From positions 1-64,000 of the forward strand of contig JAGNEZ010000024.1 in NCBI GenBank assembly GCA_018003015.1: DNA of 64,000 nt, read 5' to 3'. The number at the start of each line of letters is the position of its first letter. The stretch's first letter is position 1. The notes beneath the pieces were generated by a model that was given only the letters and a program-made list of their open reading frames with translations, made no database searches and had not been told where the DNA came from. Position numbers and translations under genes: made by a program. Below, piece by piece: positions 35,346-44,342 of this stretch. This stretch comes from Phycisphaerae bacterium. GTDB taxonomy: Bacteria; Planctomycetota; Phycisphaerae; UBA1845; PWPN01.

Positions 35346-35374
35346 ACCACATCCACCTTCCATCCACGGTGCGG

Positions 35375-35749
35375 CTACTGAACCTCGCCGCACTTGGGAC
35401 ACTTACGTTCAGGGGCTCCCGAGGCCCCCTTGCTCATCAGAAACAGCGTCTGGCACTTGGTACACACATACGGATTGGCGTACAGGGTCTCCTTGCCGCA
35501 CTTCGGGCACTTGTATCCGGGCCCGAAGATCGGAGCGCGAGCCGCCTTGCCGCCGGCCGGCGGTGTCAACTCGGACAGCTCGGCGTCGGCCGTGTATTTG
35601 CACTGGTCGCAGAAGACCTTCAGCTCGATTCGCCCCTCGACCCCGCTGGCACCGGCCCGACCGAGATAGCCCCAGGTCATCCAGGCGGCCACGGCCACGG
35701 CAATGACCGTGACGGCTATCACAGCATTTCGTTTCGTTTCAGGTGTCAT
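35375..35749 (-). CDS. Membrane-anchored double zinc-ribbon protein
   Basis: 124 residues. One transmembrane helix (about 9-29, AVIAVTVIAVAVAAWMTWGYL) and an external or cytoplasmic region with four CxxC pairs: Cys47/50, Cys81/84, Cys96/99 and Cys117/120. These can form two zinc ribbons (47-84 or 81-99 and 117-120). No family name is certain. It is transcribed with the prepilin gene 29 bases downstream, a pairing that suggests a role in handling or assembling the pseudopilin. Unpaired function is unknown. Confidence 0.8.
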   Translation of the reverse strand: MTPETKRNAVIAVTVIAVAVAAWMTWGYLGRAGASGVEGRIELKVFCDQCKYTADAELSELTPPAGGKAARAPIFGPGYKCPKCGKETLYANPYVCTKCQTLFLMSKGASGAPERKCPKCGEVQ

Positions 35750-36276
35750 GGATCTGATTCTGCCCTACCGTCGCGCCGACGGAGCCCTCGCCGACTGACT
35801 CGTCGCCCAGATGGGCCGGCACCCGTCACCGCCCCAAGTTCTACACTGCACCTCCGGTCGCCACCCCTTAGGGGCAAAGACCGCTCACGGCATGCACTCC
35901 CGCAACCCGAAGAGCAGGCTGGAACAGTCAAAGGCGACAATCCCAACACCCGATCGGCCAAACGTGAGGCAAGCACGTGCTTCGCCCGCCGATCTTGCAC
36001 ACTCCGCGATGGGCACGGTTGTGTCCCAGCCAGTCTTTATCCTATCACAATCGGACACGGAGTCAACGTCAGAACAGGTGAAAACCGGCCTGTTTCAGGA
36101 CGCGAGCCAACCGGGGGCACCGCTCGCTAAACCGCGCCAATCGGTTTCTGCAGGCTCGGCATGGCGAATTCGCGTCAACGAGCACATCGAATGCGACATG
36201 TCTTTCTCTGCCTTTCAGGATCATCCAACGCCCCTGCGATGGCCACCTGAAGGCGCGAAAGACCTTCCCGACCCAC
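35750..36276. other. Spacer upstream of the zinc-ribbon/prepilin operon
   Basis: About 530 bases with no accepted gene. It contains the promoter at 36039-36066 and an imperfect hairpin AACAGG-(10)-CCTGTT around 36074-36095. The rest shows nothing recognisable on either strand. Confidence 0.5.
36039..36066 (-). promoter_or_regulatory. Probable promoter of the zinc-ribbon/prepilin operon
   Basis: TTGACT (36061-36066), 16-bp spacer, TAGGAT (36039-36044) on the minus strand. The transcript leader to the ATG at 35749 would be about 280 bases, long enough for regulation. Confidence 0.4.
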
Positions 36277-37539
36277 TCACTTAGGCTTCTCCGACGCAGG
36301 ACGGATGGTGAACCGAATCGCTTTCGGCTGCACCATAAGCCGTTGAAGGGTGATGAGTTCGGACATGGTGCGATCGAGTTGAGTTTGTAGGGCGGGCAGG
36401 CTCGGGGCGGTAGCCAAGTAGGTGTTTGCTCCGCGCTGAGCCAGGAACAGTTCCCATCGAGCGGCCGTAGCCGCTTTGAGCAAGCCGGCCTGCACGTCCC
36501 ACGGACCGCCGGGGTGCCAACCGTCGGCCGTGGCAGAGCAGAGATTGACGCCTCGCTCGAGCTCTCTTTCGGGAAAAAACCCCAGGGGTCGGTCATCAGC
36601 CAGAACATCGTAGCGCCCTGCGGACAAACCGCGAATGCTCAGCATGTACTGGTTGAGTTCCTCGGTGATGGGGATCCATCGATAGGACATCAGTGGCCAG
36701 AAAGGCGCCCAGTTCAACGGGTAGCCCTCGTCGATTCGGGTGAACTCCACCTGAGTCGGTCCACCTGTGAGTGCCTCGACCTTGCAGCCTTGGGCGTCGA
36801 GCAACCTGGGGCCTTGGCAGTCGATTCCGACGAAGGACACTCTGGACGGGGCTCCCAGTCCTTTCAGAATCGCGAACGCCATGGCCAACTGGCCGAGGTC
36901 GTTGAGGTGGACGCCATCTTCGGCGTGCAGTGTCACCTTCTCCTTGTCCGTCTTGGCCTGGGCGTTGGCCTCGAGAATGCGTTTCTGAATGCCGCGCATC
37001 GTCCGCTGGACGTCGATGGCCCCCTCGCCCAGTTCCCGGGAGATGGCCATCGCCTGATCACCCATCTTCTGCAGCGTTCCCGTCTCGGCGGTCGCGGGAT
37101 TCTCCGCGGTGATGGCCGCAGAGCAGATGAACACCCGGACCTTGTGCTTCCTGCACTGTTCCACGATGCCGCGAATGGCGTCGAGATGACGGCGGACATG
37201 TTCATCGTCGGCCTTCGTACCCCACCCGATGTCGTTGATCCCGTAGGCGACGGTGAGCAGGGTCGCTCCGCGATCGAAGACATCGTGGGGCAGCCGCCGC
37301 AAGCCGCCCTCGGCCGTGTCGCCGCCCCAGCCGGCATTGACGAACTGCACCTTGCGGTTCGGGTAACGTAGCAGGGTGTAATTCTCGACGTACCGTCCGT
37401 AGAGACCCGCGGCGGTGATGCTGTCGCCAAGGAAGACAACCGTGTCACCGTCACGGACGGCGAAGTCGCCCGCCGAAACGTGGGCCGCGGCCGACAAAAG
37501 CACTGAGACGATCGTTGCTGGAAGAACGAACCGATGCAT
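36277..37539 (-). CDS. Exported SGNH/GDSL-type esterase
   Basis: 420 residues from ATG 37539 with GGAGGT five bases upstream. Signal peptide 1-23 (LPATIVSVLLSAAAHVSA). SGNH blocks: VVFLGDSITAAG (Ser40), NAGWGGDTAEGG (Gly), AYGINDIGWG (Asn), and DGVHLNDLGQ (Asp and His). The C-terminal third (about 265-420) is an additional domain with a beta-rich start and helical end. Such secreted esterases remove acetyl or other acyl groups from plant polysaccharides or act as lipases. It is last in a possible minus-strand cluster with the NagX-like and phosphoglucomutase genes, 218 bases after the former. Confidence 0.93.
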   Translation of the reverse strand: MHRFVLPATIVSVLLSAAAHVSAGDFAVRDGDTVVFLGDSITAAGLYGRYVENYTLLRYPNRKVQFVNAGWGGDTAEGGLRRLPHDVFDRGATLLTVAYGINDIGWGTKADDEHVRRHLDAIRGIVEQCRKHKVRVFICSAAITAENPATAETGTLQKMGDQAMAISRELGEGAIDVQRTMRGIQKRILEANAQAKTDKEKVTLHAEDGVHLNDLGQLAMAFAILKGLGAPSRVSFVGIDCQGPRLLDAQGCKVEALTGGPTQVEFTRIDEGYPLNWAPFWPLMSYRWIPITEELNQYMLSIRGLSAGRYDVLADDRPLGFFPERELERGVNLCSATADGWHPGGPWDVQAGLLKAATAARWELFLAQRGANTYLATAPSLPALQTQLDRTMSELITLQRLMVQPKAIRFTIRPASEKPK

Positions 37540-37757
37540 GGGAGACCTCCGTACGTCCTCACCGGGGTGGACATGGGCGAGACTACGAGCCCATCCCGCG
37601 TGCGTCAACCGCTTCGGAGCCGCCACCTGAGGCGTGACTGGCCCGGCAGAGCATCGGGGAGGGCCGAGCTGGCGAATCCCGCATGGCGGTTCGCGACTCG
37701 CCGGCACGATCTGGCGAGGTCCGGGCTGAACCGGAGGGGGCGTACACCGCGGGACGG

Positions 37758-39131
37758 TCACACCTTGAGGAAGAGCCTCTTGCGGTACAAAGGAGCCATG
37801 AGGACAAGCCACAAGACGCCATACGCCAGGGCGAAGACCAGGGAAGCCGTGTATGGACCACAACCGGTCGCCGGGAAGTGGGCCGCAAACCCGTGATGGT
37901 AAATCCACGCCTTCATCGAGGGGGCGTCGAGGCCGAAGTTGAAGAAGACCAGGATGCGGCCGAGGATACCCGAGGCGAAGAAGACCAGAATGGCGTTGGT
38001 CCCAAACACCAGGAACGGCCAGGACCACCGCCGCCAGCCCTTGACGTCGATCAGCCAGTAGCACATGGCCAGCATGTGCATGGCGATTCCTCCGGCCAGG
38101 AGAACGTACGAGCTGGTCCAGATCTTCTTGTTGATCGGAACGCTGTGGCCCATCCACAGGCCGGCGACGATCAGCAGGTTGGCGGCGAAGAACAGGCCGA
38201 TGAGCTTGTCGCGGTCGTCGCGCCGGCTGCGGAGCCAGCCTCCGGTCAGCACGCCGAGCAGGCAGGTGCCCACGCCGCCGATGGTGCCCAGAATGCCCTC
38301 AGGGTCGGGCAGCTCGGAGTAGACGTGGCCTCCGAGTAGTCTGGCGTCGAGCCAAGCGTGGAGGCTGCCCTCGGGCCGGGCCGATGCGGGGTAGCCGTCC
38401 GGCGGGACGACGGACCAGGGATGCTTGACCATCCACCAGTATCCGAGCACGACGACGATGGTCGCCAACACCCGTCCGCGCGCCCCGAGGAACATCATCA
38501 CCACCGAGGCGAAGAAGTAGCACAGGGCGATGCGCTGGAGCACGCCTGGCACGCGCAACGCCCCGGTCTTGACCGCGGGCGGATGCGGCGACTGGAAGTA
38601 ACCGAAATCGAGGATGAACCAGAGCAAGGCCAAGCCAATCAGCGACCAGGCGGCGATCTTCCATCGCCGGGCGGCGCGGTCCTGGGGCCATGCCAGCGGC
38701 GGCTGGTGGCGGAACAGGCAGAACAGACCTCCTAACGCCAGGAGGTACGGGGCCATGAGCCGCCAGCTGGGGAAGCTGAACAGGATGAGCCCGAGGAGAA
38801 ACAGGATGATCGTGCGGCGGACGACATGCTCGAACAGTCGCCGCCTGCTGGCTCCTTCGCTCAGCCTCCGGTCGAAGGAATAGGTCATGGCCACGCCGAC
38901 GATGAACAGAAACGAGGGGAAGACCAGATCGGTGGGCGTCCAGCCGTTCCACGTGGCATGGCCGAGCGGAGCATAGATCTTGCCCCATTCGCCGGGGTTA
39001 TTGACCATGATCATCCCGGCGATGGTGATGCCGCGAAAGGCATCGAGCGAAAGGAGGCGGCGGCTGTTGACGAGAGCGGGCTGCGGCGGTTCGACCGGGG
39101 TCTGCGAATCAACGACGGGTTGGTCGGCCAT
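37758..39131 (-). CDS. NagX/DUF5009-type transmembrane acyltransferase (heparan-alpha-glucosaminide N-acetyltransferase-like)
   Basis: 457 residues with about ten hydrophobic helices. The family opening is intact: LLSLDAFRGITIAGMIMVN, then NGWTPTDLVFPSFLFIVGVA and later VPGVLQRIALCYFFAS. This is the pattern of DUF5009/HGSNAT-like proteins that transfer acetyl groups across the membrane to amino-sugars. Bacterial NagX is linked to chitin or GlcNAc use. The gene follows phosphoglucomutase by 12 bases, pointing to a shared operon on sugar handling. The substrate is inferred. Confidence 0.92.
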   Translation of the reverse strand: MADQPVVDSQTPVEPPQPALVNSRRLLSLDAFRGITIAGMIMVNNPGEWGKIYAPLGHATWNGWTPTDLVFPSFLFIVGVAMTYSFDRRLSEGASRRRLFEHVVRRTIILFLLGLILFSFPSWRLMAPYLLALGGLFCLFRHQPPLAWPQDRAARRWKIAAWSLIGLALLWFILDFGYFQSPHPPAVKTGALRVPGVLQRIALCYFFASVVMMFLGARGRVLATIVVVLGYWWMVKHPWSVVPPDGYPASARPEGSLHAWLDARLLGGHVYSELPDPEGILGTIGGVGTCLLGVLTGGWLRSRRDDRDKLIGLFFAANLLIVAGLWMGHSVPINKKIWTSSYVLLAGGIAMHMLAMCYWLIDVKGWRRWSWPFLVFGTNAILVFFASGILGRILVFFNFGLDAPSMKAWIYHHGFAAHFPATGCGPYTASLVFALAYGVLWLVLMAPLYRKRLFLKV

Positions 39132-39143
39132 ATTGGGGGCTCG

Positions 39144-40910
39144 CTACCTGGCCAGGTCGGCGATGACCGCCTGGATCTTGGCGGTCGCGTTGTTGCGGGC
39201 CTGCTCGATGTTATTGCCGGGCCCCTTGGTCAGCACGTAGAACTTGATCTTGGGCTCGGTGCCGCTCGGGCGAGCGATGGCCTTGGTCCCGTCATCGAGG
39301 GTCAGGAACACGACGTCGCTGGCCGGCAGGTTGTACTGGCCGACCACCTTGCCCGTACGAGCGTCCCTGATCTCGCCGGTGGCAAGGTCGGCCGCGGTCC
39401 GGACGGATACACCCGCCACGCGTTCCGGCGGGCGGGTTCGCAGCTTCTGCATCATGGCCTTGATTCGATCGGCGCCGTCCTTGCCCGGCAGGGTCAGGCT
39501 CTTGGCTCCTTCCTGGTAGTAGCCGTACCGCTGGTAGAGATCGAGCAACAGATCGTAGAGCGTCTTGCCCTGGGCGGCGGCCACGGCGGCCAGGTCGGCG
39601 ATGTAGGCCGTGCTGGTCACCGCGTCCTTGTCGCGGGTGTAGGTGCAAGGCATGTAGCCATAGCTCTCCTCGGCCCCGAAGATGTAGGTCTTGCTCGGCT
39701 TGCCCGGCGAGCCGGCGGCGTCGAACTGCATCACCTGGTCGCCGATCCACTTGAAGCCGGTCAGGACCTCGATGACCTCTGCCCCGTAGGAGCGGGCGAT
39801 GTCCTTCATCATGTCACCCGAGACGATGGTGGTGATCATGGCGGCGTTCTTGGGGAATCGGCCGGAGCGGGTCAGCGTCTCGCAGATGTGCCAGGTGAGC
39901 ATGGCGGCGATCTGGTTGCCGGTGATGAGTTCGAACTGGTTGCCCGGGCCGCGCACGGCGATACCCACGCGGTCGGCGTCGGGGTCGGTACCGATGACCA
40001 GATCGGCACCTTCCCTCTTGGCCAGCTCGATTCCGAGGGTCAGAGCCGCGCCCTCCTCGGGATTGGGGTACTCGACGGTCGGGAACTCGCCGTCCGGCTT
40101 GCCCTGCTCGGGGACAACGATGACCTTCTCGAAGCCGCGGCGCTTGAGGGCCTCGGGGACCAGGGTGATACCTGTGCCGTGCAGCGGGGTATAGACGATC
40201 TTGAGGTTCTTGCCCTGCTGGCGGGAGATCTCCGGCGACAGGCAGGAGGCGTGGACCTCGGCCAGGAAGGCCTCATCCACCTCGCGGCCGATGACGCGGA
40301 TCAGGCCCTTGGCTTTCGCCTCGGTCACCGGCATGACCTTGATGTTGCCGAAGCCCCCCACCCGGCGGACCTCCTCGATGATCCGCTTGTCGTGCGGGGG
40401 CACGATGGGCACGCCGCCCGTCCAGTAGACCTTGAAGCCATTGTACGCGGGCGGGTTGTGGCTGGCGGTCACGACGACGCCGGCCGTGCATTGCAGGTGC
40501 CGAACGGCGAAGGACAGCTCCGGCGTCGGTCGCAGGGCCTCGAACAGGTGGGCGGTGATCCCGTTGCCGGCCAGGACGGCGGCGGTCCGTTCGGCGAAGA
40601 CGTCGCTTTTGCGCCGGCTGTCGCAGGCGATGGCGACGCCGGCCTTTCTGGCGGCCTCACCCTGGTGGGCAATGTAGTTGGCCAGCCCCTGGGCGGCGGC
40701 ACCGACGGTGTAGATGTTTATCCGGTTGAGCCCGGCCCCGATGATGCCGCGCAGGCCGGCGGTTCCGAACTCCAGCTCGCGATAGAACCGGTCGGTCAGT
40801 TCCCTCTCGTCACCCGCGGCCTGCAGCTCGCGAATCTCCTTCTTGTCAGCTTCCGCGATGGCCGGCTCGTCCAGCCAGCTCTTGACCGCCGATGCAATCG
40901 ATGCATCCAT
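39144..40910 (-). CDS. Phospho-sugar mutase (phosphoglucomutase/phosphomannomutase, PgcA-like)
   Basis: 588 residues, the length of long-form phosphoglucomutases. FGTAGLRGIIGAG near residue 50 is the N-terminal signature. The phosphoserine loop is TASHNPPAYNGFK with Ser150, the metal-binding loop GTDPDADRVG (Asp309, 311, 313), sugar-binding GAEESYGY, and the phosphate-binding RPSGTEPKIKFY near the end. It interconverts hexose 1- and 6-phosphates, feeding glycogen, cell-envelope sugars or glycolysis. First gene of the cluster with the NagX-like protein. AAGGG lies about 10 bases before the ATG. Confidence 0.95.
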   Translation of the reverse strand: MDASIASAVKSWLDEPAIAEADKKEIRELQAAGDERELTDRFYRELEFGTAGLRGIIGAGLNRINIYTVGAAAQGLANYIAHQGEAARKAGVAIACDSRRKSDVFAERTAAVLAGNGITAHLFEALRPTPELSFAVRHLQCTAGVVVTASHNPPAYNGFKVYWTGGVPIVPPHDKRIIEEVRRVGGFGNIKVMPVTEAKAKGLIRVIGREVDEAFLAEVHASCLSPEISRQQGKNLKIVYTPLHGTGITLVPEALKRRGFEKVIVVPEQGKPDGEFPTVEYPNPEEGAALTLGIELAKREGADLVIGTDPDADRVGIAVRGPGNQFELITGNQIAAMLTWHICETLTRSGRFPKNAAMITTIVSGDMMKDIARSYGAEVIEVLTGFKWIGDQVMQFDAAGSPGKPSKTYIFGAEESYGYMPCTYTRDKDAVTSTAYIADLAAVAAAQGKTLYDLLLDLYQRYGYYQEGAKSLTLPGKDGADRIKAMMQKLRTRPPERVAGVSVRTAADLATGEIRDARTGKVVGQYNLPASDVVFLTLDDGTKAIARPSGTEPKIKFYVLTKGPGNNIEQARNNATAKIQAVIADLAR

Positions 40911-41126
40911 GTTTCACTTGCCCTTGTCAGCCCCGGATGGTTCCGGGGACCGAACCCTTCATGAATCCGGGCCCCTATGGCCACCATGGTTATAAGCCAA
41001 ACCGGCGGGAATGGGTAGAACGCGGCTTGGGTTCTTCATATTGTCTTCAGCCAGCGGCTGGTAAAATGGGATCAGCCCTCTGGGCAGGTCGATGGGTGAT
41101 AGCGTGGCTTTGATGGTGGCGACAAG

Positions 41127-43199
41127 ATGAGCACGAGTACTGTCTGGGAAGATCTCGACCCGATGATGGCCGCCTCCGCACGGCGGCGGTGGTGGATCAC
41201 GCGGACAGGCCTTCTGGTGGTTCTCCTGATCGCCGCGGTCTTGCGGTTCTGGAACCTCGAGGCCAACGAGTTCGGCAACCTCTACTACGCGGCCGCGGTT
41301 CGGAGCATGGCCGCGAGCTGGCACAATTTCCTGTACGCCTCGTTCGACCCGGCGGGTTTTGTTTCCCTGGACAAGCCTCCGGTCGCCTTCTGGCTTCAGG
41401 TTCTCAGCGTGAAGGTCCTGGGGTACTCCGGGTTCGCCCTTCACCTCCCACAAGCTCTTGAAGGTTCTATCGCGGTACTGGTGGTGTACCTGGTCGGGCG
41501 GCGTTTGGCCGGGGATTGGGGTGGTCTGCTGGCCGGGTTGGTGATGGCGGTGACGCCGGCCAGCGTGGCGATCGACCGCAGCAATTTGCCGGACAGTTGC
41601 CTGCTGCTGGTCCTGCTGGTGGCCGGGTCGGTGTTGCTTCGAGCCACGGAGCGGGCCCGATGGGGTTGGTTGCTGGTGGCCACGGCGATAGTCGGGCTGG
41701 GCTTCAACGTCAAGCTGACCGCCGCGTACCTGGTGTTGCCGAGCTTTTATCTGGTGTACTGGCTGGGAGCCCTCGCAGCCCGAGGGACGCGGGTCGCCCA
41801 TCTGGCCGCCGCCACGGTGGTGTTGGTGATGGTGTCGCTCTCGTGGCCGCTGTTCGTCGATCTGAGCCCGGCCGATGCTCGGCCGTACGTCGGTGACACC
41901 CAGACCAACTCGGTACTCGGCCTGGCGTTTCATCTTCAGGGCCTGCAGCGGATGGTCGGAAATCGCCCGCCGCCGGGTTCAGGGCCGTCGAGCCCGCCCG
42001 TGACCGACCGGACTCAACCGGGCCCACGGATGCCCGGCCCGCCGTTTGCCCGGGGGCCCGGAACCGGCGAGGAGGAGTTCACCGGCCACGGCGGCCATCC
42101 CGGTCCTCTGCGGTTGGCCAACCGCGACCTGGCGGGGCACGTCACCTGGCTGGTTCCGTTCGCGGCGATCGGGGCGGCATGCATCGTATCGGTGTTGCCG
42201 CGTTGGCGACCCTTGTCGCCGATGCACCAGAACGTACTCCTCTGGGGGGGTTGGTTCGTGACCTATGCTGTTGCGTTCAGCCTCTCGGACAGTCCCATTC
42301 ATCCGTACTATCTGACCCTGGTTGCCGCCCCGGTGGCCATCCTCACCGGCCTTGCGGCGAAGGTGCTGTGGGACACCCGTGAACTCAGCGGAAACCGCTC
42401 CTCACTGCTGGCTCTCGCGCTGCTCGCCACGGCCGGCTGGCAGATATGGACAGCCGCCTCTTATCCGGTGTGGGGACGATGGCTCGCCCCGATGGTGCTG
42501 TCGGGTACGGGGGCTGGAGCGGTCCTGCTGTTGGTGTCGGGCGGAAGATGCTGGTCTCCAACGACTACCCGCAACCTCGGGGCAGCCGGCATGGTCGTGG
42601 GGCTGGCAGCGCTTCTCCTCTGTCCGGCGGTATGGTCGGCCACGCCGGTTCTTGCGCCGGGGGGGCGCATGGTTCCTGTGGCCGATCCGATTCTTCTTGA
42701 ACGCCGCAACATCCCTGTTGACTCCGCAGAGGCTTGGCGAGCGACCCGGGTGCTCGCCGCGTACCTCGACCATCGCCGTGGGAAGGAGCGGTACTTGCTG
42801 GCCGTGCCGGACATCCACGCCGCATCGCCGCTCATCATTGACTCCAGCGCCAGGGTGATGGCCTACGGCGGCTTCTCTGGCACCGACCCCATTCTGAGCG
42901 CCGCGCAGTTCTCGGAGATGGTCAAGGAGGGGGAATTGCGGTTTGTCCTCCTCTCCTCAGAGCCGCGTCCCGGCAGACCTGTCGATCACCGCGACGCGAT
43001 TGCGGCGTGGGTTCGGGAGCATGGTCGGGAGGTTCCTCGCGCTGAGTGGATGCCGATCGAACCGAGGAGGAACGACAGCCGGTTGCCGCCATCGCCGTGG
43101 GGTGAGGTTTCCGCGATGCTGCTTCGGCTGTACCAAGGACCTGGCTGTCGGCTATACGAATGCGGGCCCGCAGGCACGGCCACGGGCGCGGCGTCCTGA
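41127..43199 (+). CDS. GT39-type (ArnT/PMT-like) membrane glycosyltransferase
   Basis: 690 residues. About ten transmembrane helices follow a start RFWNLEANEFGNLYYAAAVR, in which the acidic E/D of the first extracytoplasmic loop corresponds to the catalytic region of GT39 enzymes, then FVSLDKPPVAFWLQ. A glycine/proline-rich insertion (about residues 278-320) precedes GPLRLANRDLAGHVTWLVPF, the arrangement of the YkcB-like subgroup. The C-terminal 190 residues are a soluble extracytoplasmic domain (YLLAVPDIHAASPLIIDSSARVMAYGGF). It should use polyprenyl-phosphate sugar to glycosylate lipids or proteins outside the membrane. It converges on the DUF1611 gene with 21 bases between. Confidence 0.9.
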   Translation: MSTSTVWEDLDPMMAASARRRWWITRTGLLVVLLIAAVLRFWNLEANEFGNLYYAAAVRSMAASWHNFLYASFDPAGFVSLDKPPVAFWLQVLSVKVLGYSGFALHLPQALEGSIAVLVVYLVGRRLAGDWGGLLAGLVMAVTPASVAIDRSNLPDSCLLLVLLVAGSVLLRATERARWGWLLVATAIVGLGFNVKLTAAYLVLPSFYLVYWLGALAARGTRVAHLAAATVVLVMVSLSWPLFVDLSPADARPYVGDTQTNSVLGLAFHLQGLQRMVGNRPPPGSGPSSPPVTDRTQPGPRMPGPPFARGPGTGEEEFTGHGGHPGPLRLANRDLAGHVTWLVPFAAIGAACIVSVLPRWRPLSPMHQNVLLWGGWFVTYAVAFSLSDSPIHPYYLTLVAAPVAILTGLAAKVLWDTRELSGNRSSLLALALLATAGWQIWTAASYPVWGRWLAPMVLSGTGAGAVLLLVSGGRCWSPTTTRNLGAAGMVVGLAALLLCPAVWSATPVLAPGGRMVPVADPILLERRNIPVDSAEAWRATRVLAAYLDHRRGKERYLLAVPDIHAASPLIIDSSARVMAYGGFSGTDPILSAAQFSEMVKEGELRFVLLSSEPRPGRPVDHRDAIAAWVREHGREVPRAEWMPIEPRRNDSRLPPSPWGEVSAMLLRLYQGPGCRLYECGPAGTATGAAS

Positions 43200-43220
43200 G
43201 GAGCGGGCGAGTCTTTCGGG

Positions 43221-44273
43221 TCAAATCCCGACCTGCCGGCGGATGGCTGCGATCAGATCCTTGCAGCCATGGCGGATGGGATCGGCGGCGGGCAAGCCAG
43301 CGTCGGCGGCGATCTTGCGGACTGCGGCCTCGGCCTCCTCGGCGGCCATCCGAGCGGTGTTGACTGCGACAGCCACGACCTTGCCGGGGTGCAATGGAGC
43401 CAGCAAGGCCTCGTTGATCGCGATCTGCTGCCTGATGGGCGCCACCGGACAGTCGGGCCAGTCGTTATGCAACTGCCGGTCGGGGCGGCAGACGATGACC
43501 ATGGCGTCCGGGCACGAACCGTGGAGCAAGCCGAGTGTCACGGCCGAGTAGCCGGGATGTTCAATGGAGCCCTGACCCTCGACGAAGCATATGTCCTTGT
43601 CGGCCACATGCTCGACGAGCAGTTCGGTCGCTCCGGCGGTGAAGTCGGAGATCACGTGGTCGATGGCGATGCCCCAGCCTTCGATCATGATGCCGGTCTG
43701 GCCGGTGGCCACGAAAGCGGCGTTCAGTCCCTGGCGAACGGCTTCCTTGCGTAGCTCGAGGGCGGTGACCATTTTGCCGACGTCGCAATCGATGCCGATG
43801 GTGAGGACGCGTTTGGCCCGGGTGTAGCGGGCCTTGCCTCGGGCGATGTGGCGGATCTGGCCGGCGTCGCGGACATCATGGAGTTTGGCGTTGTTGGCCT
43901 CGGCCAGCTCGGCCAACTCGGGATCGTCGCGGAGCATGACGTGCAGGCCGCTGATGATGCTCAGTCTGGCCTTGAGGGCGTCCACCAGGTGGCGGCGCAT
44001 TCGATCGGGCAGGCCGCCGCCGGTGGGGGCGATTCCGATGAGCAGCGCATCCGGCTCCAGCGGCAGGGCATCGGCCACACGGGCGACGATCGGCAGGTCG
44101 GGGAGGCCGGGGATGAAATCGCCGAGCGGCTTGCCGGCATTGACCGAGTCGAGCACGGCCACACAATCCTGCGGGCGGTAGCGCATCACTGACGAACCGG
44201 TCTTCGACTCGAAGATGCCGAGCGATCCTTCGGTCAGGATCAGCAGACGTCGATACGGCATTTCGAAGAGCAT
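43221..44273 (-). CDS. DUF1611 family P-loop-like protein
   Basis: 350 residues from ATG 44273, chosen for GGAG six bases upstream and the family N-terminus (LFEMPYRRLLILTEG). An N-terminal Rossmann-like part (about 1-120, RPQDCVAVLDS, LPLEPDALLIGIAPTGG) precedes a nucleotide-binding half: RVLTIGIDCDVGKMVTALEL (a P-loop variant, G-x4-GK), VATGQTGIMIEGWG, FVEGQGSIEHPGYSAVTL. The family is often found beside dipeptide/muconate-type epimerases, and some members bind NAD or ATP. No such neighbour is present. Function is unknown. Confidence 0.88.
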   Translation of the reverse strand: MLFEMPYRRLLILTEGSLGIFESKTGSSVMRYRPQDCVAVLDSVNAGKPLGDFIPGLPDLPIVARVADALPLEPDALLIGIAPTGGGLPDRMRRHLVDALKARLSIISGLHVMLRDDPELAELAEANNAKLHDVRDAGQIRHIARGKARYTRAKRVLTIGIDCDVGKMVTALELRKEAVRQGLNAAFVATGQTGIMIEGWGIAIDHVISDFTAGATELLVEHVADKDICFVEGQGSIEHPGYSAVTLGLLHGSCPDAMVIVCRPDRQLHNDWPDCPVAPIRQQIAINEALLAPLHPGKVVAVAVNTARMAAEEAEAAVRKIAADAGLPAADPIRHGCKDLIAAIRRQVGI

Positions 44274-44342
44274 GGGGGCTCCAGCAGTTGCGGTCATTCT
44301 ACAGCGGTCACCCATCAGCAATACCGGAACGGGTGCTCACGG

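Noticed and set aside
38826-40964. 712-codon plus-strand ORF
   Set aside because: Antisense to the phosphoglucomutase gene, whose phosphoserine and metal loops are unmistakable.
41044-41076. Promoter (TTGTCT/TAAAAT) for the GT39 gene
   Set aside because: The spacer is only 15 bp and a GC-rich hairpin occupies it; too weak to list.
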